From NCBI GenBank assembly GCA_028023455.1, contig JAQFVV010000013.1:3722001-3786000 (forward strand): 64,000 nt of DNA, given 5' to 3'. This DNA is from Epiperipatus broadwayi (Eukaryota > Onychophora > Udeonychophora > Euonychophora > Peripatidae). Made by a program: the position numbers and the translations under genes. The notes under the pieces are model-generated. The model made no database searches. It was not told the DNA's origin and was given only the letters and a program-made list of their open reading frames with translations. This document shows, piece by piece, positions 24,195 through 33,210 of the stretch. The stretch's first letter is position 1. Every line of letters starts with the position of its first letter.

Positions 24195-24286
24195 TAATGA
24201 CTGAGCCAGAGATACAATTCATGGCTCTTTAACTCCAGAGTCCAATACTCTATCAATGCACTAAACCACTAAACCATGCAGAGTAG
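24195..24286 (-). mobile_element. tRNA-derived SINE relic, family 1
   Basis: Read on the minus strand, it begins GCATGGTTTAGTGGTTTAGTGC, like a tRNA/SINE A-box region. It continues with ATTGGACTCTGGAGTTAAAG, and GAATTGTATCTC stands near the B-box position. The same order (TTCTGGAGCTCAAAGGACCATGGATCTC) is found on the minus strand at 38.6 kb, so this is a repeated family rather than a tRNA gene. Boxes are degraded and no cloverleaf forms. Confidence 0.5.
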
Positions 24287-24961
24287 AATAAGCACTGACA
24301 TTTTTGAATGCAATTCTGGAAAAGACTTGTGAAAATGGAAAAAGAACAAGGAGATATTATCAGATTAAACCAGAATTCTCATTTGAAGCTTTAATGATTA
24401 GATTGAAGCTGCCTTATTTTGATCCTACTAGAAATAATATAATTAAAAAGGGGAAATGCTTGAAAAGTTGTCAATGAAAAAAGAATAGAATCAGGAATGA
24501 GGTGGGAAATATTATTGCAATAATCGATGTGCTTCTGCTGGTCTGAAAAATCAATCAGATGACCATTCACTTAGGAAAAGTATTATTCATATTATTACTA
24601 AAAGTTGATATCAATTTGTTTACACATAAAAATAATAATAAAATATCAAAAACACCACTGAAATTTAAGTTGTTCAAAAAATAAGTATGTTATAAGGTGA
24701 CTTTTTTTATCCAGGTAGAATGTAACAAAAAAAAAATAAAAAATGCTAGAAAATAATTAGGTTTCTTCCCCCTAAAAAAGTGGGGATTTTTTTTTCATGA
24801 AGAATGAAAGCAAAACAGTATATTTGCTGACCTTTTCTGCAATATAATAGTAACTGTAGATTTTTTGAAAAATACACTTGAGTGCTTAATATAAAAGGAT
24901 ATCTAGTTATAATATGGAACTTGAAAATTATTGACAATAATGATCAATAGATGTCATTTCA

Positions 24962-25679
24962 GTGGAGGATCACACAAGATGGGTAAGAAAGGTAATGTGG
25001 TATGCAAAAGATTTGAATAAAGAATTTATATCAGTATACTTGTATAAAAGGTGGGATGATTGTGTTAGGAGAATTGTTGAGTGTTATTGTGGTAAGGAAT
25101 GGGATAAAAGAATAGCATTAATAAAAAATAGGAAGTTGGAGAGATGGAGAACTAGTATGGAGGTAAGAAGAGTATTAAATATATATAGAAGTAAGCGGAA
25201 CATTGGATGCGAGTTAATTTATGATAATAGTAAGGAAAGTAGTTTATTGTTTAAGGCTCGAACGGGATCTTTAGCAACAAGAGAATATACATGTAAATGA
25301 AAAATTATGGGTGATTTAGAGTGAAAATTGTGTAAAGAAGGGTATAGAAAATATTAGGCATCTGTTGATTGAATGTAAATGCTTGAAGCAGAAAGGGTAC
25401 AGATAATGAAGTTATGGGAGAATAGATATGAACAAAATGATTATACAGAAAGTGAGTTATTGGTTTTTATGCTGGGGTTGCGAAAAGATAAGGGGGATTT
25501 AGATACAAAGGCCATAGAGTTGATAAAGATTATGTTGTGGAAATGGTATGGGGCAGAATATGGGAAGACTTACAGTGAGGAATGAAAAATAAAGTGGCTA
25601 ACAGGTTTATCTAGGCATAATTGCTGAGATATTCTTGACTTCGTTTAATGAGAAGCCAAAATATATCACATCACATCAC
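24962..25679 (+). pseudogene. LINE (non-LTR retrotransposon) ORF2 C-terminus and 3' end
   Basis: Two frames, 24962-25300 and 25379-25585, encode the region downstream of the reverse transcriptase. They include a KARTGSLATRE block, then a CCHC knuckle of form C-x2-C-x8-H-x4-C (LCKEG, IRHLLIEC) at about 25322-25378, then about 70 further residues. The first knuckle cysteine is replaced by TGA at 25322-25324. Another TGA at 25298 and a frameshift near 25350 break the frame. After the last stop come a ~90-bp 3' UTR and an ACATCACATCAC tail. The 3' UTR recurs at 56.8 kb. The RT domain is absent, as in a typical 5'-truncated insertion. CCHC knuckles of this spacing occur in several LINE clades, so the clade is not assigned. 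Confidence 0.7.
25587..25679 (+). repeat. LINE 3' UTR and (ATCAC)n-type tail, copy 1
   Basis: AAATAAAGTGGCTAACAGG, then CATAATTGCTGAGA and ATTCTTGACTTCGTTTAA, ending in ACATCACATCAC. The copy at 56815-56906 matches it closely, showing that this is a defined element end. Confidence 0.8.
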
Positions 25680-27164
25680 GACAAAGAAATGCATTCTTTT
25701 GATTAATTAAATTCCCAGAATTATAATCCAGTCAATTATTATATAGTTTTAGATAAATGTGCTCTCCTTATTTAAAAAAGATGAATAGGTATTCAAATTT
25801 TGGGTCAATATTTTATTTATTCCGAGTTGTGAGGATAATATGATTTGAAACAAGCTTTAATTGAAGACATATAAAAATTATCAGTATGATAATTTGCTTC
25901 ATAACTGGTAAAAAAAAAGAATTGATATTAGATATAAAATAAATTATTCTTGAAATTGAGAAAATAAACTACATTGATTATGGTCATGATTGTAAGTATA
26001 TTAACAAAATCATGATTGTATATTATTAAAATCAAAGAAGATTAATTTATAACCACACTGATCATTGAATAACTTTGACTTAGAACTTACAGTATTGAGT
26101 GAATAATGTGAATAATGTTCCAAAAATTAATGATGATAATATGATTTTAAAATTTAGAAAAATGTGAAAGTACACTGCTGGAGTGAAACACAGATATGTT
26201 ATTTTGATACACATTTTCTAAACTTATTTTATAGTGAGTTTTTTTTTAAAGAGATTGTCACTTTTCAGAAGACTGGTAAAAGAAAAGTTATAAAAAAAAT
26301 TTTTCTAAAAATTCACTTCTTTTTTGTTATTTTACGTTTTTTATGACTTTCTAATAATTCTCTTCTGAATTGTTCTCTCATTATTAATGATTAAAACTAT
26401 CACATAAGTGAAATGAATAAAAAGTATTGTGAAAAGTACAAACAAAATTTTTGAAGATTTATTTAATATAAGCAGTGCAAAAAAAAAAAAAAGGAAAGAA
26501 AATTAAATATCTTAGAACTTGAAAAGAGATTTAATTATTTATTATATATATTTTTTGAAAATTTTCAAATCTCTAGTATGATAATGAGTAACATTATAAT
26601 GAATTTTATTTTTATACATTGTAGTTGTCAACAACAAAAAAATAAATCTCTAAAAAGGTGCTTATTTTTTGTGTGTATATCACAATGCATTTTATTTAAT
26701 TATCCAACAGTTTCACTGTCTAGCAATCATTTTGACAAAAATAGAATAAAAAGAAGATTACAATGACCTACTTTAACAGATCACTGATCATATAGAATAC
26801 TGAGATAACAGGACTGCTTTTCCCTTTTTTGAGCTGTATTCATTATTGTTTATGAGGAACTGTATGCATACATTATATGATAAGGTAATCCTATTATTGT
26901 TTTTGACATCATCAAGGCTAGAGATACATATTAGATAAAAAAGATAGTATTTGGAAAACAACATATGCAGCTTCTTTGCTTCAGCTTGCTACAAGAATGA
27001 AACTATTGTTTTGGTTCTAAAAATAATTGGAATTTTATTTATTTATTTAGTTCATAGATTTTCATGCATGACAACTATTTACAACTATTTAATAAGATTT
27101 CAATCATGTTTTGTTTTTGTTAGTTCTCCTTTCCCTTAGAAGTGGATTTCCAGGTTCCTTCTTT
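25680..27164. other. AT-rich spacer, nothing recognised
   Basis: Only low-complexity AT DNA and chance ORFs of about 60 codons. It ends at the degraded start of the gypsy-type 5' LTR. Confidence 0.5.
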
Positions 27165-27705
27165 ATCTCATCATTTAAGAATTGTTGGCTGTTGGCTAAT
27201 AGTTTGATGTACAGCTAAACACACAGTCAATGATTAGTACACACCAATAAGCAATGATGATTGCTGAATCCTAGGGTTCTAGTGAGATCAGGGATCTGGC
27301 TATAAATGGTCTGCCCCCTGAAGGAAAGGGGAGAGAATGTCTGTCTAACCTACAAAGACAGTACACATTCTCCAGGAGAAGCCCTACTAACCTAAACAGC
27401 AGTAAGCATTCTTACAATAGCAATACACTATTTTTCCACACTTAGGCAAGCCCATATAAAGACAATACTGCTAAGACTACTTCCAACTCAAGGCTAGCTG
27501 TCTGGAACAGCCACAATAGTCATTCTTCCTAGCTATGAGGCAAGTTATCAGGTATAGCTGGAAGCAGTAGATTGACAAGACTTGGATCCAAGAGTCCACA
27601 GTAGAACTATATTATTCTGTATTAGATATATATGTAAATATAATAAATACTATATTAATTGTATTGTTTTCTGTAGGTCAAGTCTGTAATCCAGACCAAA
27701 CAACA
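27165..27705 (+). repeat. 5' LTR of element A
   Basis: Aligns with 31833-32280 plus 33165-33210. Shared landmarks are GATGTACAGCTAA, CAATGATTAGTACA, GGCTATAAATG, GAATGTCTGTCTAACCTACA, GATCCAAGAGTCCA and ATTAGATATATATGTAAATA. It ends AACAACA at 27705, six bases before the primer-binding site. The start is degraded and placed by alignment to the TGTTATC start of the other LTR. GGCTATAAATGG at about 27297-27308 is a plausible TATA-like promoter. It carries about 50 bp around 27430-27470 absent from the 3' LTR. Confidence 0.85.
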
Positions 27706-27710
27706 GATTT

Positions 27711-27721
27711 TGGCACAGTCA
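27711..27721 (+). promoter_or_regulatory. primer-binding site of element A
   Basis: TGGCACAGTCA lies six bases after the LTR end, the expected place for a tRNA primer-binding site. The same sequence is found on the minus strand beside the LTR of the second gypsy-type element (63754-63764). The tRNA was not identified. Confidence 0.7.
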
Positions 27722-28100
27722 GACAAAATAATTTTTTTCTCCTCATGGCTAGGAAAAAATAAGAGCATAAACACATGAGTGCACACTTGTGTAGACCCTC
27801 ATTTAAGTTTACAAATTGGTGATTATTGGCAGTATTTATGTGTGACAATAATCACTACACCTGGAAAAACACAAACGACTGCCCAAGTTAACTGAGTTGA
27901 TTGACACAGTCAGACAAAGTGAGATTTTTCTCCATTTTCAGAAAAATAACAAACAAAGAATACGCGAGTGTACAGGTTGTAAACATTCATTAGTATTTGT
28001 GAAAACATAAAAAAAAAAAACTGCTCAATCCAGCTATATTTGCCACAGTTAGATTAAAATTATTTTGCCCTGTGACTGGGAAAAATAAAAAATTAAATAG
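27711..28100 (+). repeat. leader of element A with three degenerate PBS-containing modules
   Basis: CACAGTCAGACAAA-(A/G)TAATTTTTCTCC occurs near 27714, again near 27905 (ACACAGTCAGACAAAGTGAG) and in decayed form near 28043 (CCACAGTTAGATTAAAA). Each is followed 30-40 bases later by GGAAAAA(A)TAA or a variant of it, and two by a GAGTG(T/C)ACA motif. This looks like tandem duplication of the region just after the PBS. No coding. Confidence 0.6.
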
Positions 28101-28399
28101 GCAATTATCATATTTCATTACATGGATAATTAAATATCTCATTGCAATCTGAATAAAAACAGATTCCTCATAATGTGAAAAAGTTTTCCCATAAGACAGT
28201 TAAAGAAATTGACTGCAAACATGATTGGGGGTTCATAAATCAATCAAAACTGGCCATTCTAAAAAAAAATAAAAAAATAAAAAAGACAGAAGCTCACCCT
28301 AGTAAAGTAAAATTCTGTCAAAATAATAGTATCAAGTGGTAACTCACACTAAATAGGAAATAAATATTTTTCTCACATTATACCAGAGAAGAATAAAGA

Positions 28400-29150
28400 A
28401 TGGCTAATACAATTGGTTCGATGGAAGTTTTTGACCCAGGCTGCCCCGAGAACTGGTCAAGTTACAAAGAGTGACTATTTTTTTATATATAAGCTAATCA
28501 GATTAAGAAGTCTGAAATAAAATTAGCCACATTGATGACAATAATTGGGTCTCAGACATATAGTATTCTAAAGTCTCAAGTTGGATCAGAAACACCATCT
28601 GACTTGGATTTTGAGAAGGTGTTGGCAATTTTCAAATGCAAAGGTATTATTTCATTCTCTGTATCCAAGCAGAGGGTGAAAAGGCTAGAGAATTCACAAC
28701 ATAAATCTGGGCATTGGCACTCATGTGCATTTCAAAGAGTTTAAATGAAGCACTCTGTGCTCATTTCATTGGTAGTATGAATGATCATAATTTAAGACTC
28801 AAATTGTTAATGATGCCAGATATAGATTTTGAAACGGCTGTAGCTCAAGCCATGCTGGGCGAATCTATAAATGTTTCAAGTGGGGCCATTAAAAAAAATT
28901 TCCCTGTTAAAAAAATTGAACAGAAAAATGAGTGTCAAGCATTCACTTAGTTCAACATCAATGAGTGATAAGTGTGGTTATAGGTGTAATAAACTGATGT
29001 ATGCACAAGCAGAATGTCCTCAATGTCCATACCACTATACTATGTGTTCATTTTGCAAGTGAATTGGGCACATAAGAGCTGCTTATCTAAAGATGAAAAG
29101 ACAAATAGCTGATATGAGAATGGAAAAATATCTAAATACATTCTGAAACA
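28400..29150 (+). pseudogene. gag of element A (capsid and zinc knuckle region)
   Basis: ATG at 28400 starts MANTIGSMEVFDPG..ENWSSY, a typical start of gypsy-type gag proteins in animals. After stops near 28470-28490 the frame resumes with TIIGSQTYSILKS and SETPSDLDFEKVL (28532-28744). In a shifted frame, EALCAHFIGSMNDHNLRLKL and DIDFETAVAQAM follow (28714-28950). Around 28970-29080 a cysteine-rich knuckle-like stretch (CGYRCNK, MCSFCK, IGHIRAAY) marks the nucleocapsid end, broken by a TGA. Gag would package the element RNA in cytoplasmic particles. At least three frame breaks abolish it. Confidence 0.8.
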
Positions 29151-29224
29151 TACCAAAGGCAATCTTAATGAAAAGAAACAAATTGCCTCTATAAACAATA
29201 TCAAGAGCAGTGAACCAATATTTG

Positions 29225-29460
29225 AACACAGGATCTTCATTAATGATATGCCAGTCACAATGAGCTGGATACAGGATCAGCAGTGTCCATTGTGTCAAAA
29301 AAGACATGGGCTTTCATTAATAAAAATAACAAGTAAAAACTGCATCCTAGCGGGAAGACTGTCACAGATTATCAGGGCAAGAAAATAAAACTCTTGGGGC
29401 AGACAAGCAAAGTGAGTCTAACAAAACTACATATTTATCACTGACTGGTAGTGTCATCTG
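29225..29460 (+). pseudogene. aspartic protease of element A
   Basis: NDMPVTM is followed, after a one-base frame break at about 29253-29258, by LDTGSAVSIVSKKTW. The D-T-G-S active-site motif of retroelement aspartic proteases is therefore still visible, in a separate frame from the upstream part. The C-terminal half is interrupted by a 185-bp tandem duplication. The enzyme would have cut Gag-Pol; this copy is dead. Confidence 0.75.
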
Positions 29461-29728
29461 GTGATTATAGAAATTTTTTAGGCTGTGACTGGTTCAATCA
29501 CCTAAGTTTGCAGTGACAAAGGTCAACAAAGTCACAATGGTAAATAACACAGATTATCAGGGCAAGAAAATAAAACTCTTGGGTCAGACAAGCAAAGTGA
29601 GTCTAACAAAACTACATATTTACCACTGGTAGTGGCATCTGGTGATTATAGAAATTTATTAGGCCATGACTAGTTTAATCACCTAAGGTTTGCAGTGACA
29701 AAGGTTAACAAAGTCACAATGATAAATA
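29363..29728 (+). repeat. 185-bp tandem duplication at the protease-RT junction
   Basis: CACAGATTATCAGGGCAAG starts at 29363 and 29548. The two copies agree over their length except for scattered substitutions and one short indel, and both end near CACAATG(G/A)TAAATA. It is restricted to this element and splits the protease C-terminus. Confidence 0.9.
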
Positions 29729-29739
29729 AATTAAATAAT

Positions 29740-30530
29740 GATTACCCTGAAGTTTTGAAGAAAGGTGTAGGTCTGTATTTAAGACAACCAATTCACTTAA
29801 TGCTGAATAAAAAGATAAAACTATCAGTTGTTGGTGCAGATTACTGCCACTGGCCTTGAGAGCTAGTTGAGTCAGAACTTGAAAGATGGGAGACAGATGG
29901 GGTAATAGAGCCCATATCATACTCAGAATGGGCCACCCCAATAGTCCCATCATCAAAGAAAATGGTTGTGTGTGGATATGTGGGAATTATCAATGTATAA
30001 TTAACAAAGTGTTAGCATCAGATAACCATCCACCACCATCAGTATGGAAGGGTTTTTACTAAAATTGACTTAAAACATGCATACTTGCAGCTACTAGTCG
30101 ATGATCAGGTAGCAAAAGCATTGTCAATAATTAACTCATAAAGGCTTATTTAAGATGAACTAGTTGCCTTTTGATACATCAGTCACCCCAACAACATGCC
30201 AAAGAGTCATGGATCAATTCTATCTTACTTTGATGATTTCTTACTGGTGGGTCAGACTCCAAAACTACTAGTTTTGGAGTTCCACCAAAAAACTCCTTGA
30301 TAAATTCAAAGCATCAGTCATAAGAATAAATTTGGATATGTGCATATTTGAAGCCAAAGAACTTGATTTTCTAGGATTTAGGATAGATGCAAGTGGCATT
30401 CATCCTATTTAAAAGAAAGTTATGGCAATTAAAAAAGCCAAAACACCAAGTAACAGGAAAGAATTACACTCCTTCTTTGGTTCATAAATTACTATGAAGG
30501 GTTTTTATATCATAAAACTGAGGTAGCTGA
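29740..30530 (+). pseudogene. reverse transcriptase of element A
   Basis: Readable blocks in order: SELERWETDGVIEPI and SEWATPIVPSSKK (about 29870-29965), a broken CGD-type region, TKIDLKHAYLQLLVDDQ (about 30060-30110), QRVMDQ, then TYFDDFLLVGQTP at about 30224-30260. The last carries the two catalytic aspartates, with YFDD in place of YVDD/YLDD. The thumb follows (NLDMCIFEAKELDFLGFRIDASGIHPI, about 30330-30410, then a connection-like block ending in KAKTPS..KELHSFFG). Several stops and frameshifts and a small deletion before YFDD are visible. RNase H should come next but is absent: the thumb runs directly into the HALSCYP remnant of the ADALSR motif at about 30532. Confidence 0.85.
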
Positions 30531-30639
30531 ACATGCATTAAGTTGTTATCCTGCAGAGTTTACAGACAAGCTAACTACAGCAAGTTAGTCAGTTAACATG
30601 ATTGATTTGGGGACAAACACACAACTGAACAGTAATTCA

Positions 30640-31757
30640 GTGGCCAAGTGAACCACAAATGACCCTGAGTTCCTAAAAGTTCAGAAATCGATCCAGCAAG
30701 ATTGGCCAAATAAGAAACTAGAGGAGTTGCATCCAGCCTATTGGACATGAAGGCTGGAGTTCTCAATTGAAAATGGCTGTATTATCTAGGAAACCAGAGT
30801 AGTAATTCCCCCAGCTGGATGATCCAAAGGGCTCAACTTGTTACAAAATGGGCATCCAGGGATAGTCCGAATGAAGGTACTAGCAAGGTCATATGCATGA
30901 TGGCCAATTTTGGACACATATTAGGTCTAAAGTTCACCACTGATGGCATTGGCCTAAATCTGAAGGCCCTTCAACTAGACTCCATGTAGACCATGCTGAC
31001 CCATGGAAAGGCAAACTACTATTAATAGTAATTGACTCATATTCTAAGTGGCTGGAGGTAGTGGAAGTTAATAGTAGTTGATTCATATTCTAAGTGGCTG
31101 GAGGTAGTGGAAGTTCCATCACTCCAGACCATTGCAATAACAGAAGCCCTTAGGAGACTATTTGCTATCCATGGCCTTCCTAAAATTATTGTCTCAGATA
31201 ATGGCACATCATTTACTGTAGACAATAATGGCATTGAGCTAGTTTTCAGCCCACCATTTCACCCTGAAAACAATGGCCAAGCTGAGAGATTGGTTCAAGA
31301 GACTAAAAAATTGCTCACAAAGATGGACACAGGAACCTGGAACACCGGTACTGTCAGAACATTGGCATCACAGGATTCTACACCAAGTACAGTAATGGAA
31401 AAAATTCCAGGTGAACTACTTCTTAAAAGAACTTTGCAAACTAATTTATCAATTCTGAAACCTGATCCAAATGAGGAAAAACAAGAAAAGGACAATATCA
31501 AATTGCAAATAGGGACTAACATACTATGCAGAATGTATAGTGGATCCACTAAATGGATCCCAGCAGTCAGAATTCAATGGAAAGAACACCACACCATAGT
31601 AGTCAAAACAACAGATGGATGTCAACAGCATTGCCATCAGATTCAACTTAGACTGAATTATACAGATGTAACCACAATGAATGAATCTTCAGAGACAAGG
31701 ATTGCAAGCAAAGATGACAAACAAACCAAAGATAGCAGCAAACCAGAAAACCACTGA
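30640..31757 (+). pseudogene. integrase of element A, zinc and catalytic domains
   Basis: The spacer block (QQDWPNKKLEELHPAYW, IENGCI) precedes LLQNGHPGIVRMKVLARSYA at about 30838-30900, the H-H half of the HHCC zinc domain. The C-C half is deleted. The catalytic core follows with HVDHADPWKGKLL (first aspartate, about 30980) and LLIVIDSYSKWLEVVEV. An open frame at 31107-31757 (216 codons) carries GLPKIIVSDNGTSF (second aspartate) and FHPENNGQAE (glutamate). Only 28 residues separate the last two catalytic residues instead of about 35. The C-terminal tail reads KWIPAVRIQW. A 46-bp tandem duplication (31034/31080) disrupts the frame after the first aspartate. The ATG at 31107 is an internal methionine, not a true start. 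Confidence 0.9.
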
Positions 31758-31821
31758 AGCGAATTAGCCATCCTCCAGCACACCTGCATGACTATGTTCT
31801 CCCTAGGGCTAACATTTAGCC

Positions 31822-31832
31822 AGGGAGAGGGA
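31822..31832 (+). promoter_or_regulatory. polypurine tract of element A
   Basis: AGGGAGAGGGA directly precedes TGTTATCGG, the first bases of the 3' LTR. This is the expected plus-strand primer position. Confidence 0.8.
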
Positions 31833-32280
31833 TGTTATCGGATTAAGCATTATTGGCTGCTGGCCAATAAGCTGATGTACAGCTAACACATAGCCAATGA
31901 TTAGTACAGGCCAATAGGCAATGATGATCACTGAATCCAAATACTCCATTGAGGTCAGGGATTTGGCTATAAATGATTGCCCTTTGGAGGAAAGGGGAGA
32001 ATGTCTGTCTAACCTACAAAGACAGTATGCTTTCTCCAAAAGCCCTGCCAACCTAAACAGCAGGAAGCATTCTTACCATAGCAAGGACCAGATGCTACTA
32101 AGACTACTGCTGACTCAAGGCAAGTGACCTAGTATAGCCCGAAGTCATTCTCTATTTGTGAGGCAAGCTATCAGGTGTAGCTAGAAGCGGTAGACTGTCG
32201 AGACTCAGATCCAAGAGTCCATAATAGAAATATATTATTCTGTATTAGATATATATGTAAATATAATAAATATTATTATA
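31833..32280 (+). repeat. 3' LTR of element A, first segment
   Basis: Starts TGTT right after the polypurine tract and aligns with 27165 to about 27656 of the 5' LTR. It contains the same GGCTATAAATGATTG promoter-like site. It stops at AATATTATTATA, where the inserted inverted-repeat element begins. Confidence 0.85.
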
Positions 32281-33164
32281 TACATTCAAATATCAGCCTT
32301 TTTAAGCTAATTGTGCAGACGCTTTGCGAGTGTTAATAATAAATGAGTACTTTCTCACCAATACAAGATATAGTATTTATGCAGGAATAAAAAGAATCCT
32401 CTTATTCCTACGACTCAAATGCTTATATTAGAGCAAATCTGAAGTACTGGCAAGTAAAGCGTGAGGATGGAACCATCACTTTAAATTACTATATACGATG
32501 TCTGAATGAATGACGTGGGTGAAATTGTCTAGAATTTACTAAATGTTATTCCAACTGAAACTTAATCATATATGTAAATAAACATTTATTTTATATAGCG
32601 TATGTTTACAATTGTATACATTCAAATATCAGTCTTTTTAAGCTAATTGTGCATACGCTTTGTGGGTGTTAATAATAAATGAATACTTTCTCACCAATAC
32701 AAGATATAGTATTTCACCCACGTCATTCATTCAGACATCGTATATAGTAATTTAAAGTGATGGTTCCATCCTCATGCTTTACTTGCCAGTACTTCAGATT
32801 TGCTCATATATAAGCATTTGAGTCGTAGGAATAAGAGGATTTCCTTTTATTCCTGCATAAATACTATATCTTGTATTGGTGAGAAAGTATTCATTTATTA
32901 TTAACACTCGCAATGCTGAGAAAGTATTCATTTAGTATTAACACTCGCAAAACGTATGCACAATTAGCTTAAAAAGGCTGATATTTGAATGTATACAATT
33001 GTAAACATACACTATATAAAATAAATGCTTATTTACATACGATTAAGTTTCAGTTGGAATGATGTTTAGCAAATTCTAGACAATTTCACCCACATAATTC
33101 ATTCAGACATCGTATATAGTAATTTAAAGTGACGGTTCCATCCTCACGCTTTACTGGTGCTAGT
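32281..33164. mobile_element. nested inverted-repeat (foldback) element inside the 3' LTR
   Basis: Made of three modules in the order A-B-C, A-B'-A', C'-B' (primes mean reverse complement). A is TACATTCAAATATCAG..., with CGCTTTGCGAGTGTTAATAA; B contains CTTATTCCTACGACTC and ACTATATACGATGTCTG; C contains CCAACTGAAACTTAATC and TTTTATATAGCGTATG. A' includes a small internal duplication (ACACTCGCAATGC/GAGAAAGTATTCATTTA, about 32905-32950). The final B' is truncated at CTTTACT. The element splits the LTR cleanly, since the 5' LTR has only AT-rich bases at the equivalent site. Part of module A and C resembles the palindrome at 2816-3103. No protein is encoded; the 65-codon minus ORF at 33086-33283 spans its edge. 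Confidence 0.8.
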
Positions 33165-33210
33165 ATTGTTTCTTGTAAGTTGGATCTGTAATTCAGACCT
33201 AAGAACAACA
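33165..33210 (+). repeat. 3' LTR of element A, terminal segment
   Basis: GTATTGTTTCTTGTAAG and CTGTAATTCAGACC..AACAACA match the end of the 5' LTR at about 27660-27705. This shows that the LTR continues after the nested element and ends at 33210. Confidence 0.85.

Larger units (their letters stand above)
27165..33210 (+). mobile_element. gypsy-type LTR retrotransposon, full layout but decayed (element A)
   Basis: The element has a 5' LTR (27165-27705), a primer-binding site, a leader, gag, protease, reverse transcriptase and integrase in that order, a polypurine tract and a 3' LTR. The order RT before integrase defines the Ty3/gypsy type. Many stops and frameshifts, a missing RNase H and shortened integrase make it non-autonomous. 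The two LTRs differ clearly by substitutions and indels, so the insertion is old. An 884-bp inverted-repeat element (32281-33164) is inserted within the 3' LTR. The remaining U5 part reappears at 33165-33210. Confidence 0.9.
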
